Origin: Thiohalocapsa sp.
GTDB taxonomy: Bacteria > Pseudomonadota > Gammaproteobacteria > Chromatiales > Chromatiaceae
Direction of reading: 5' to 3'
Length of the DNA stretch: 57,817 nt
Assembly (NCBI GenBank): GCA_021736785.1
Contig: JAIPFF010000033.1
Location: 1-57,817 of the forward strand
Numbering within the stretch: position 1 is the first letter of the stretch; the number at the start of each line of letters is the position of its first letter. The translations under genes were made by a program, and so were the position numbers. The notes beneath the pieces were generated by a model, which worked only from the letters and a program-made list of their open reading frames with translations, made no database searches and was not told where the DNA came from. This document shows, piece by piece, positions 1 through 15,163 of this stretch.

Positions 1-57
1 GTCCCCAACGAAAAACAGCGCGCGGCGCTGCGGGCGATCGACGCACTGCGACTGTAG
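1..57 (+). CDS. C-terminal end of an unidentified gene
   Basis: The first 57 bases read in frame 1 as 18 residues (VPNEKQRAALRAIDALRL) followed by TAG. The short amphipathic helix-like end, the in-frame stop and the absence of a competing feature suggest the tail of a plus-strand gene entering from the left, convergent with bchP. Too little is present to name a family. Confidence 0.4.
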   Translation, partial: VPNEKQRAALRAIDALRL

Positions 58-78
58 CCAGGCGCGTAAACCCCGAAC

Positions 79-254
79 TTCCGAATCACTTCGGAAAATC
101 AGCAGGATAGTGCGAGACGATGCGGGGAACTTCGGTTTAGTGCTGGGCGTCTGCGGAATGTCGCTGCGGGACACGACCCGGCGCGACGGACGCCGGGCTG
201 CGGCGAACGGCGAGTGGTGGTGAGAATCATCGCCCGGCGGTCGGGCGCCGGGCG
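79..254. terminator. Hairpins in the convergent spacer before bchP
   Basis: The spacer between the stop codon at 57 and the bchP stop at 322 holds two clear inverted repeats. At 79-96, TTCCGAA and TTCGGAA flank a TCAC loop just after the plus-strand stop. At 231-254, CGCCCGGC and GCCGGGCG flank an 8-nt loop. Neither has a T-run, so these are at best weak transcription end signals for the two converging genes. No gene is seen here. Confidence 0.35.
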
Positions 255-321
255 AAGGGCGGCGGATCGATGCCCGGCCAAGGGGCCGGCGGCACCCGCC
301 CCGGGGGTGGGGCGCTTCGGG

Positions 322-1548
322 TTACTCCGCGCTGCGACCGGCTTTCTGCCAAGGCGAGACGACGCCGAGCAGATGTGCCATATCTTTGAATAAGATGCGC
401 ATATGGGCGGCTGGCTTGGCCTTCACCAATCGCTTGTGCATATAGGCTTCCCAGGTCAGGTGCTGCACGTCCGGGTCGTCGCACATGCTGACGAAGCGCT
501 CGCGGCGCTTGTCGTTCTTGTACCAAAACTTCTGCATGATGCCGAGGATCCAGAACACCCGCCCATGTGCTTTCATAAAGCGCTTGCGGGCCTGTGCCAG
601 CGCCTTGGCGTCGCCTGTGACAAGAAACTCTGCGACGGCGTCGGCAGCCATTCTGCCGCCCACCAGCGCGTAGTAGATGCCTTCACCCGATGCCGGCGCG
701 ACGACGCCCGCCGCATCCCCCGCGACGACGATATCGCGGTCATTGTCCCATTTGGCCAGCGGGTGCAACGGAATCGGCGCCCCTTCGCGGCGCAGCGTTT
801 CGCACTGGTCGAGGCCGGTGCTCTTGCGTAGATCGTCCACCGCATCGTGCAGCGAGAAGCCTTTGATCTCGGTGCCGACGCCGACGCTGACGGTGTCGCC
901 GTGAGGAAAGATCCAGGCATAGAAGTCCGGGGACAGCTTGCCTTGATAGTAGACGTCGCAACGTGTCGGATCGTAGTCGGGGCTGCCCGAGCTCGGTGCG
1001 CGGACGATTTCGTGGTAAGCCGCGACGTGGGGCAGTTCCTTGGCGCCCGGGATGCACTGCTTGGCCACCGAGGACATCGCCCCGTCGGCGCCGATGACAG
1101 CGCGCGCGCGTACCGATTCGACGACGCTGCGGTCTTCGGATTCGGCGGGCCTGAAATGGACCAGGGCCGTGCCGTCCGTGTCCCGGCCGATGGTGGTAAA
1201 GGTGCCGTTGCGCCGCTCGGCGCCGGCCAGCTGCGCGCGATCGCGCAGCCATTCGTCGAAGGGACCCCGATCCACCATGCCGACGTAGCCGCCGTTGATG
1301 GGCATATCCACGTGGCGCTCGCTCGGTGCCACCATTCGAGCCGATCCGATCCGGGCGACCAGTTGGGAGTCGGGAATCTCGAATTCCTCGATCGCTTTGG
1401 GAGGAATCGCACCGCCGCAGGGCTTGATGCGTCCGGGCCGGTCGAGAAGCAGTACCTTGTGGCCCCGGCGGGCCAGGTCGGTGGCGGCAGTCGCGCCGGC
1501 CGGACCGCCGCCGATCACTACCGTGTCGTAAGTCGCCAGGTTCGCCAT
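322..1548 (-). CDS. bchP: Geranylgeranyl reductase (bacteriochlorophyll)
   Basis: BchP reduces the geranylgeranyl tail of bacteriochlorophyll stepwise to phytyl using NAD(P)H. The N-terminus has the FAD-binding Rossmann motif VVIGGGPAGATAA followed by an acidic strand end (LLLDRPG). PCGGAIPPKAIEEF, typical of the geranylgeranyl reductase family, comes next, and the second FAD motif VVAGDAAGVVAPASGEGI lies near residue 280. Length (about 408 aa) is normal. I chose the ATG at 1548, which places the FAD motif near the N-terminus as in relatives; another ATG lies four codons upstream at 1560. It follows bchG by 60-70 bp on the same strand, so they are probably cotranscribed. The PucC-like bch2 gene that often sits between bchG and bchP is absent. 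Confidence 0.93.
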   Translation of the reverse strand: MANLATYDTVVIGGGPAGATAATDLARRGHKVLLLDRPGRIKPCGGAIPPKAIEEFEIPDSQLVARIGSARMVAPSERHVDMPINGGYVGMVDRGPFDEWLRDRAQLAGAERRNGTFTTIGRDTDGTALVHFRPAESEDRSVVESVRARAVIGADGAMSSVAKQCIPGAKELPHVAAYHEIVRAPSSGSPDYDPTRCDVYYQGKLSPDFYAWIFPHGDTVSVGVGTEIKGFSLHDAVDDLRKSTGLDQCETLRREGAPIPLHPLAKWDNDRDIVVAGDAAGVVAPASGEGIYYALVGGRMAADAVAEFLVTGDAKALAQARKRFMKAHGRVFWILGIMQKFWYKNDKRRERFVSMCDDPDVQHLTWEAYMHKRLVKAKPAAHMRILFKDMAHLLGVVSPWQKAGRSAE

Positions 1549-1619
1549 TGGTTTCACCATTCAGGGATTGGTTTGTCCTAAGGGGCGGCGTAGCGCTTGC
1601 TCGTCGTCCCGATTGACCG

Positions 1620-2531
1620 TCAGCCGGTGATGACGGCTCGCGCCGCGAAGGCGCTGATCATCATGCCGCTCACATAGACCGTCACGCCCAGTGCACTGAG
1701 CCAAGTCGCTCGCTCGATCGGGCTATCGATGAAGCGCACCATCAGTGTCATCTGGACGGCGATCAGGGACGCCACGGCGGCAGCGTGAACGGGCTGCATC
1801 CAGTCGAACAGCAGGCCGACGACAACCAATTGCGGGACGATCATGACGATGCATGCGACCCAGGCGGCGCCTTTGACGCCGAGCTGGACCGGCAGCGATC
1901 GCACGCCCATCTGCTTGTCGCCCTCGATGGCCTTGAAGTCGTTCAAGGTCATGATGCCGTGGGCCCCGAGGCCGTACAGGAACGCCAGCGCCAGGATGCG
2001 CCAGTCCGGCATCTGGCCGCCGATCATGACCGCGGCGCCGGTGATCCAGGCGAGGCTCTCGTACGAGAAGCCGACGGCGGCGTTGCCGAACCAGCCGTTT
2101 TGCTTGAGGCGCAGCGGCGGGGCGCTGTAGATCCAGGCGAAGATCAAGCCGATGATCGTGGCGCCGAACACCCAAGGGCCGAGGACCAGCGCCAGCGCGA
2201 GCGACAACAGCGTCCAGACGATGGCGATATAAAAACCCCAGCGTCCGGGCAGGCGCCCGGACGGGATGGGGCGGTCCGGCTCGTTGATCGCGTCGACATG
2301 CCGGTCGTACCAATCGTTGACCGCCTGGCTTGTCGCGCACACCAGCGGCCCGGCAAGGATGATGCCGGCGATCAATACGACCCAGTTTTCCGCGATCGAG
2401 GCGCCGGAAGACACCACGCCGCACGTGAATGCCCACATGGGCGGAAACCAGGTGATGGGATGCAAAACCTCCAGCATTGCCGAAGGTACGGGCCGCGATG
2501 GCGCCGAATCGCTCGAAACCGTCTCTGTCAT
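1620..2531 (-). CDS. bchG: Bacteriochlorophyll synthase (UbiA-type prenyltransferase)
   Basis: BchG esterifies bacteriochlorophyllide with geranylgeranyl or phytyl diphosphate, the last assembly step before tail reduction by BchP. The 303-residue protein is strongly hydrophobic with about eight to nine membrane segments. It carries the two Asp-rich diphosphate-binding motifs of UbiA enzymes: NDWYDRHVDAINEPDRPIPSGR near residue 72 and NDFKAIEGDKQMGVRSLPV near residue 198. The INEPDRPIPSGR stretch is characteristic of the chlorophyll/bacteriochlorophyll synthase branch rather than UbiA or protoheme farnesyltransferase. The gene lies between ppsR and bchP, all on the minus strand. Confidence 0.95.
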   Translation of the reverse strand: MTETVSSDSAPSRPVPSAMLEVLHPITWFPPMWAFTCGVVSSGASIAENWVVLIAGIILAGPLVCATSQAVNDWYDRHVDAINEPDRPIPSGRLPGRWGFYIAIVWTLLSLALALVLGPWVFGATIIGLIFAWIYSAPPLRLKQNGWFGNAAVGFSYESLAWITGAAVMIGGQMPDWRILALAFLYGLGAHGIMTLNDFKAIEGDKQMGVRSLPVQLGVKGAAWVACIVMIVPQLVVVGLLFDWMQPVHAAAVASLIAVQMTLMVRFIDSPIERATWLSALGVTVYVSGMMISAFAARAVITG

Positions 2532-2816
2532 GGGTTTGCTTTAAAAAGTATCGTTGTGGAAACGGGAGTTGCGTTCTTGTCGGCCACCGCCGCCCCGGCG
2601 CCCCGAGGGCGGCCCGGCGTATCGGGGCGCTAATCGCGCAAGTCTAGCCGCAAGCGTATCCAAGCGGCCACGCTGCGCGCGCTGCGCCTGATCAAAGTCA
2701 AGTGCGGATGCGAGTCCACCGCGCCGGAACGGGAGTGCCGGCCGGCTGGAAGCTGCTGCCGGGGCGGGTTTTCGCGGCGCGAGGCGACGCCGCGCGGATC
2801 GGCTCTTCGCGCTCGC

Positions 2817-4241
2817 TCAGTCCCCGCTCTCGCCGTCTGACTCGGGCTGACTCAGCCCGTAGCGGCGTAGCTTGACGTAGAGGCTTTGCCGACTCAGGCC
2901 GAGCAGCTCCGCGGCCGATGCGCGATTGTCGCCGGTGAGCTCGAGCGCCGCCTCGATGCACAGCCGCTCGATCATGTCGGTCGACTCGCGCACGACCTCC
3001 TTCAGCGGAACGCGTCCGACCAATTCGCTCAGGTGCTCGATCGATCGGGGTAGGGCGCCGTCGCTGCGGGTGTCCGCGGAGACGCGCCGATCGACATTGC
3101 GAACGATGAAGCCGAAGCTCGGCTGGTCGCCGTTGTGGATCGAGACCGCGGAAATCTCCACTTCGCTGCTCGAGCCCAGTTCCGAGCGGATGGTGGTCGC
3201 GAACAGTCTCACTGCGGTGTGCTGGCGCAGATTGGCGATCAGGACGTTGAGATCGACGCCGGGTCGCCCGAGCCAGCGGTCCAGCGACTCGCCCCGGGCC
3301 TGATCCTCGCTGGTGAGCTGCGCAAGCTCCAGGAATGCGGGATTGGCGCTGAGGATGCGTCCGTCCTGGCTGGTAATCACGATCCCGTCCGGGGCCTTCT
3401 CGATCATCTTCACCAGGCGCGATCTCGGCTCGCTCGACACGGTGCCGGCCGCCTCGCCGGGGACGGGCGACAGCCGGATCAGCAACAGCGAAGCGTTCTC
3501 TTGGCGGACCTGCGCCGCGGAAACCTGAAATTCCGAGCCGGTGCGCAGCCGCGCACGCACGTCGTTGGCGCGTCCGGCACTGCGCACGCCGGCGATCAGC
3601 GACTGGATCGCGCGGGTGCCTTCCTCTTCGAAGCCGTCGGGGAAGTGTCTGCCTACCAGCCGGCGGCTGTCGCTGGTTAATAAAAGCGATGCCGCTGGAT
3701 TCGCCTCGACGATCTTGCCGGTGTCCGGGTCGAGGATGACGATGGCGTCCGGCGACGAGCGGAACAGCAGCCGGTAGCGGGTCTCCAATTGACGCAGTCG
3801 CCAATAGTCGCGCTCGAGCGCCTGCTGCGCGTCCACCAAGCGTTGCTGCAGCGCGGCGATGCCCTGCAGGTTGCGGCCGACGGCGACCAAATGCCGGCCG
3901 CCGCCCAGCTGCTTGGCGAAGTAACGCACGGGCATCTCGGTGCCATTGCTTGCGATGTGGTCGACCTGCTGCCAGTGCGGTCCGGTGTCGTCGGCCAGCG
4001 CATCGGCGATCAGCGCATCGACGCGCGGTCGCGTTTCCGGTGTCACCGTGTCGCCCCAACTGCGTCCGATCCAGTCTTCGGCGACCTGAGAGGACACCTC
4101 GTCATTGCCGAAGGCCAGGTCGACAATCACGCCTTGCTTGTCGAGGATCAACGCAATGTCGGATGCCGCGGCGATCAGCGTCGCAACCGCTTCGGTGTGC
4201 AGCGCTCCCAGAGCGGCCTTCGGCGCGTCGAATGACTTCAC
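2817..4241 (-). CDS. ppsR: Photosynthesis gene repressor PpsR/CrtJ
   Basis: PpsR/CrtJ represses bch, crt and puc genes under oxic conditions by binding TGT-N12-ACA palindromes. The 474-residue protein has the family layout: an N-terminal PAS-like region (about 10-125), a helical linker (QQRLVDAQQALERDYWRLRQLE), two further PAS domains (about 150-260 and 275-385), and a Fis-type helix-turn-helix at the C-terminus (about 425-465, DNRASAAELLGLSRQSLYVKLRRYGL). The only cysteine in the whole protein is C428 at the start of the HTH region, matching the Rhodobacter C420/C424 position. The partner cysteine (about 250 in Rhodobacter) is missing, so an intramolecular disulfide cannot form. It is divergent from bchF across a 650-bp control region. 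Confidence 0.93.
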   Translation of the reverse strand: MKSFDAPKAALGALHTEAVATLIAAASDIALILDKQGVIVDLAFGNDEVSSQVAEDWIGRSWGDTVTPETRPRVDALIADALADDTGPHWQQVDHIASNGTEMPVRYFAKQLGGGRHLVAVGRNLQGIAALQQRLVDAQQALERDYWRLRQLETRYRLLFRSSPDAIVILDPDTGKIVEANPAASLLLTSDSRRLVGRHFPDGFEEEGTRAIQSLIAGVRSAGRANDVRARLRTGSEFQVSAAQVRQENASLLLIRLSPVPGEAAGTVSSEPRSRLVKMIEKAPDGIVITSQDGRILSANPAFLELAQLTSEDQARGESLDRWLGRPGVDLNVLIANLRQHTAVRLFATTIRSELGSSSEVEISAVSIHNGDQPSFGFIVRNVDRRVSADTRSDGALPRSIEHLSELVGRVPLKEVVRESTDMIERLCIEAALELTGDNRASAAELLGLSRQSLYVKLRRYGLSQPESDGESGD

Positions 4242-4645
4242 GAGATATTGAACCCGTTGTTGGGGCCGGCCGCGACGCGGGCGGCGATGGCGCGTTGCCC
4301 GGGCGAGCGGCGGTGCTTTGACGCATGCCGTGCGTTCGTGTCGGCGGCGCGCGAGGAGTTTGGCGACGCGTTGCCGCCGTTGCGGCGCGCGGGTTGCGGT
4401 CCTGCAGCGCTCGGAGCGCGGGCGATACCCGGGTGCCGCCAGAAAGGTCGGGTGTCCGGGCTACTAAGTACGAGGGGCACGATCGGCAGCGCCGTGGACG
4501 GCTTCGCGGCGCAGTTGCGCATGCGGGCGTGCGCCACGTTCGAGCTTGCGCCCGCGACTCCGGCCGAAACGGATTTCGTCACTTCGCTGCCTCTGCGCGC
4601 ATACCGCGTTGACCTCGCGCCGGTGCTTGATACCCTCGCCTAAAT

Positions 4646-4662
4646 CCATGATTTAAACATGG
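4646..4662. promoter_or_regulatory. 17-bp near-perfect palindrome in the ppsR-bchF spacer
   Basis: CCATGATTTAAACATGG reads almost identically on both strands, with 5-bp outer arms plus an AT-rich core. It sits in the otherwise GC-rich divergent region about 400 bp from the ppsR start and 230 bp from the bchF start. An operator for a dimeric regulator is possible; it does not match the PpsR or FNR consensus. The rest of 4242-4790 shows no gene I can support. Confidence 0.35.
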
Positions 4663-4792
4663 AAAAGATCCCGCACGCGCAGTGAGGCGTGCGTTGTTGT
4701 CGCGGGACGCGCTGGTCGCCATCCGGACAAAGGCCGGCTCGAGCGGCGCGCACCGCTTGACGCTTTAACTAGGTAGTAGGCCGGGGAAGGAA

Positions 4793-4810
4793 TGTCAAGT
4801 CCTGTTTACG
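4793..4810. promoter_or_regulatory. Imperfect PpsR/CrtJ-type site upstream of bchF
   Basis: TGTCAAGTCCTGTTTACG fits TGT-N12-AC(G), one base away from the TGT-N12-ACA consensus bound by PpsR/CrtJ. It lies just upstream of the bchF -35 box, where repressors of this family commonly bind. Only one near-match was found in the spacer; PpsR sites usually act in pairs, so this is a candidate only. Confidence 0.45.
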
Positions 4811-4820
4811 TTAAGCGGAG

Positions 4821-4849
4821 TTGACATGCGCTTCAGTGCGGACTAGATT
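4821..4849 (+). promoter_or_regulatory. Sigma70-type promoter for bchF
   Basis: A perfect -35 hexamer TTGACA (4821-4826) is followed after exactly 17 bp by TAGATT (4844-4849; 4 of 6 matches to TATAAT). This predicts initiation near 4856 and a short leader of about 37 nt before the bchF ATG at 4893. The adjacent PpsR-like site and this promoter form a plausible repressible unit driving the bchF-puhE superoperon. Confidence 0.6.
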
Positions 4850-4892
4850 CCTTCGTAGTACGCGGCACGCTCAGGACTGTGAGGGGAGACTA

Positions 4893-6712
<1,820 letters not shown>

Positions 6713-6727
6713 AGCCTACGATTACCG

Positions 6728-8267
6728 ATGCAACTGACTGTCTGGACATACGAAGGCCCTCCGCATATCGGTGCCATGCGCATCGCGGCGTCCATGCGCG
6801 GCGTGCACTGCGTGCTGCACGCCCCCCAAGGCGACACTTACGCCGATCTATTGTTCACGATGATCGCGCGCAACGGTAAGCGCCCGCCGGTCACCTATAC
6901 CAGTTTCCAGGCCCGCGATTTGGGCGGCGACACCGCCGGGCTGGTGCAGAAGACATTGGCCGAAACCGTAGAGCGCTTCCGCCCGCAGGCACTGCTGGTG
7001 GGTGAAGCGTGCACCGCGGAGCTGATCCAGGATCAGCCGGGCGCGCTGGCCGAAGGTATGGGATTCGATATTCCGGTGATCGCGCTGGAACTGCCGGCCT
7101 ATACGCGTAAGGAGAACTGGGGCGCCGCCGAGACCTTCTACACCATGGTGCGCGCGCTGCTGCGCGGCCGCCAAGCGCCGCAGCGGCAGACATCGGGGCG
7201 CCGCCCGAGTGCGAATCTGCTCGGCCCGACCTCGCTCGGCTTTCGCTGCCGCGACGACATCGTCGAAGTCACCAAGCTGCTCGACAGTGCCGGTATCGAC
7301 GTCAACGTCGTTGCTCCGGCCGGTGCCTCACCCGAAGATCTGCTGCGTCTTCCCGAGGCAGACTTCAACGTCTGTCTCTATCCCGAGATCGCCCACGGCG
7401 CCTGCGCCTGGCTGGAGCGCATGTTCAAACAGCCGACGGTAAAGACCGTCCCGATCGGGGTCGGCGCAACGCGCGACTTCCTGATCGAGGTCGGCGAGGT
7501 CGCCGGCATCGACACGGGACCGGCAATCGCCGCGGCACAGACGCGCCTGCCGTGGTACTCGCGCTCGGTGGATTCGACCTACCTCACCGCGAAGCGCGTG
7601 TTCATTTTCGGCGACGCCACCCACGCCGTCGCCGCCGCGCGCATCGCCACCGAAGAATTGGGGTTCGACGTGGTCGGTATCGGTACTTACAGCCGCGAGT
7701 TCGCCCGCGAGGTGCGCGATGCTGCTGCGCGCTACGGTGTCGACGCACTGATCACCGACGACTATCTGGAGGTCGAGGCCAAGGTGCTCGAGCTCGCGCC
7801 GGAGTTGGTCCTCGGCACGCAGATGGAGCGCCACATCGCCAAGCGCGTCGGGATTCCGTGCGCGGTGATTTCCGCGCCGATCCATGTGCAGGATTTCCCG
7901 GCACGCTACGCGCCGCAGATGGGATTCGAAGGCGCCAACGTGATCTTCGATACCTGGGTCCATCCGCTGATGATGGGCCTCGAAGAGCACCTGGTGACGA
8001 TGTTCCGCGAAGACATAGAGTTTCACGACGAGGCTGCACCGTCGCATTTGGGGCCTGCCGCGAAGCGGCAGGGCGGTGAGCAAGCGTCAACCACGACGGT
8101 CGCCGGCGCCGAGGGCGCGAGTGCGAACGATGCCGTCGTGTGGGATCCAGAGGCCGAGAAGGAACTCCGCAAGATTCCGTTTTTCGTCCGCGGTAAGGCC
8201 CGCCGCAACACCGAGCGCTTCGCCCAGGATCGGGGCGTGGCGACGATCACGGTCGAGACACTTTACG

Positions 8268-8293
<26 letters not shown>
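6728..8293 (+). CDS. bchB: Light-independent protochlorophyllide reductase subunit B
   Basis: This is the second subunit of the DPOR catalytic component. It begins [18 protein letters not shown] and carries D36 (APQGD), the unusual aspartate fourth ligand of the NB cluster, at exactly the position known in Rhodobacter. D282 in [10 protein letters not shown] probably corresponds to the catalytic aspartate (D274 in Rhodobacter). The C-terminal domain (about 465-521, [25 protein letters not shown]) is the typical PCP_red-like end. Length 521 aa is normal. Its last 26 bp overlap the start of bchH in another frame. Confidence 0.97.
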
Positions 8294-12961
<4,668 letters not shown>

Positions 12962-12988
12962 TGGCACGCCGGAACTGAGATCGCAACG

Positions 12989-13687
12989 ATGCCGAGTGGT
13001 TCTTACCAACAACGCCGGGGCCAGATTCAGGCCTATTTCGACCGCACCGCGGCCGATGCCTGGAAGCGGCTGACGTCCGATGCCCCGGTCAGCGGCGTGC
13101 GCGCCACCGTGCGAGCCGGGCGCGAAGAGATGCGCCTCATGCTGCTCGGGTGGCTACCGGAAGATCTATCCGGGCGGCGGCTGCTCGACGCGGGCTGCGG
13201 GACCGGCATGCTGGCGCTCGAGGCGGCACGACGCGGTGCCGACGTTTACGCCGTCGACTTGTCGCCGACGCTGATCGACAACGCGCGCGAGCGCATGCCC
13301 GCCGATCTACCGGGCCGCATCGAGTTCGCGGTCGGCGATATGCTGGCCCCCGATCAAGGCGACTTCGATCACGTCGTGGCGATGGATTCCATCATCCACT
13401 ACGACCCGGAGGATGCGCTGAATGTCGTTGCCGGCTTTGCCGAGCGCGCGCGCGAGTCGATCCTGTTCACGTTTGCGCCGCGTACACCCGCCTTGGCTTT
13501 GATGCACGCGGTCGGCCAGTTCTTTCCGCGGGGCGATCGCTCGCCGGCGATCGTGCCGGTGGCGGTGGCGGAGCTGTCCAACCGGATCGCCGTGCATCCC
13601 GGTCTCGCACCCTGGACGATCGGGCGCACCCAGCGCGTGTCGCGCGGATTCTATACGTCGCAGGCCATGGAGCTGTTGTCCTTATGA
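12989..13687 (+). CDS. bchM: Mg-protoporphyrin IX O-methyltransferase
   Basis: BchM methylates the C13 propionate of Mg-protoporphyrin IX using SAM, producing the substrate of the AcsF and BchE cyclases. The class I methyltransferase motif I is LLDAGCGTGMLALEAARRG (about 64-82), followed by VYAVDLSPTLIDNAR (motif II) and HVVAMDSIIHYDPED. The C-terminal helix pair ends with RVSRGFYTSQAMELLSL, typical of BchM. At 232 aa it is full length. Its TGA overlaps the lhaA ATG (ATGA). Confidence 0.95.
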   Translation: MPSGSYQQRRGQIQAYFDRTAADAWKRLTSDAPVSGVRATVRAGREEMRLMLLGWLPEDLSGRRLLDAGCGTGMLALEAARRGADVYAVDLSPTLIDNARERMPADLPGRIEFAVGDMLAPDQGDFDHVVAMDSIIHYDPEDALNVVAGFAERARESILFTFAPRTPALALMHAVGQFFPRGDRSPAIVPVAVAELSNRIAVHPGLAPWTIGRTQRVSRGFYTSQAMELLSL

Positions 13688-15138
13688 GCGCGAGCCTGCA
13701 AGAGCTCAAACAAATCTGGATGCGGGAGGTTCTCCCGAAGTTTCTGCCGTTCGCCGATGCCGGGACCAAAGAGCTGCCGCTTTTGCGCTTGCTGCGGCTG
13801 TCGCTGTTCCAGGCCTCTGTCGGAATGATGATGGTGCTGCTGTACGGCACGTTGAACCGCGTCATGGTGGTCGAGAAGGGCGTCCCGGCCTGGCTCGTCG
13901 CGACCATGGTTGCGCTGCCTGTGCTGTTCGCGCCGTTCCGCGCGCTGATCGGCTTCCGCTCGGATATTCACCACTCCGCGTTCGGCTGGCGGCGGGTGCC
14001 GTTTATCTGGTTCGGGACGCTGATGCAGTTCGGCGGCCTCGCGATCATGCCGTTTGCGCTGCTGCTGATGGCCGAAGGCGGCAGCGTGCCGACGTTCGTC
14101 ACCTGGATCGCCGCCGGCCTTGCGTTCCTGGTCGCCGGCGCCGGTTTGCATACGACGCAGACCGCCGGCTTGGCGCTCGCTACCGACTTGGCTACCGACG
14201 ACTCGCGTCCGCGGGTGGTCGCGCTGCTGTTCGTGATGCTGCAGCTCAGCATGCTCGTCAGCGCGCTCCTTTTCGGCTGGCTGCTGACCGACTTCAGCAA
14301 CATGCGCCTGATACAGGTGATTCAGGGTGCCGCGGTCGTCACCGTTGGACTGAACCTGTTGGCACTGTGGAAACAGGAGTCCATGAATCGGGAGCGCGCT
14401 CTGCAACTCGCCGCGGAGAGGGCGGCCAATGTGGCGCGCCCGCGTTTCTCGGAAACCTGGAACGAGTTCGTCCGCGCCGGCAGTGCGGCGCGGCTGCTGG
14501 TGGTGCTCGGTCTCGGCACCGCGGGCTTCCAGATGCAGGAAATCCTGCTCGAGCCCTACGGCGCTCAGGTACTTGGACTCACGGTGGCGCAGACCACGCG
14601 CCTGACCGCGATTTGGGCATTCGGCACGCTGGCGGCGTTTGCGCTGGCGGCGAGGTTGCTGACACGCGGCAGCGACCCTTACAGACTTGCCGCTTACGGA
14701 GCCTTGGTCGGCATCGGCGCCTTCGCCGCAGTCATTGCGGCCGATCCGCTCGGCTCGCCGCTGCTGTTCCGCTTTGGTGCGATGCTGATCGGTTTCGGCG
14801 GCGGCCTGTTCGCCGTCGGCACCCTGACCGCGGCGATGAATATGGCAAAGGGCGGGCAGAGCGGCCTGGCCCTGGGCGCTTGGGGCGCCGTTCAGGCGAC
14901 CTGCTACGGCCTGGCCATCGGCGCCGGCGGCATGATTCGGGACATCGTTACGGTGTTCTCGTCCCGCGGCACATTCGGCCCCGACCTAATGGGGCCGGCC
15001 GTCGGCTATGCGGCGGTTTACCACTTGGAGATTATCTTTTTGCTCGCAACCCTGATCGCGGTCGCTCCGCTCGCCTTGCGCGGCGGAGGCAAAGACGCGC
15101 GGTCGCCAACGAAGTTCGGAATCACCGAGCTTCCCTAG
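13684..15138 (+). CDS. lhaA: PucC-family light-harvesting 1 assembly transporter
   Basis: LhaA belongs to the PucC/BCD branch of the major facilitator fold and promotes LH1 assembly and bacteriochlorophyll delivery. The 484-residue product has about 12 hydrophobic helices. It carries the family motifs FAPFRALIGFRSDIHHSAFGWRR between helices 2 and 3, HTTQTAGLALATDLA near residue 160, and AMNMAKGGQSGLALGAWGAVQATCYG near residue 390. I chose ATG 13684, overlapping the bchM stop; the open frame runs further upstream but only through bchM. Position immediately before puhA is the hallmark of lhaA as opposed to pucC. Confidence 0.93.
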   Translation: MSASLQELKQIWMREVLPKFLPFADAGTKELPLLRLLRLSLFQASVGMMMVLLYGTLNRVMVVEKGVPAWLVATMVALPVLFAPFRALIGFRSDIHHSAFGWRRVPFIWFGTLMQFGGLAIMPFALLLMAEGGSVPTFVTWIAAGLAFLVAGAGLHTTQTAGLALATDLATDDSRPRVVALLFVMLQLSMLVSALLFGWLLTDFSNMRLIQVIQGAAVVTVGLNLLALWKQESMNRERALQLAAERAANVARPRFSETWNEFVRAGSAARLLVVLGLGTAGFQMQEILLEPYGAQVLGLTVAQTTRLTAIWAFGTLAAFALAARLLTRGSDPYRLAAYGALVGIGAFAAVIAADPLGSPLLFRFGAMLIGFGGGLFAVGTLTAAMNMAKGGQSGLALGAWGAVQATCYGLAIGAGGMIRDIVTVFSSRGTFGPDLMGPAVGYAAVYHLEIIFLLATLIAVAPLALRGGGKDARSPTKFGITELP

Positions 15139-15163
15139 TCACTCAGCCAACGGAGGTTTTCCG

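Noticed and set aside
4248-4643. A possible plus-strand gene between ppsR and bchF
   Set aside because: The translation is composition-driven, has no ribosome site or recognisable motif, and other frames over the same stretch are equally open.
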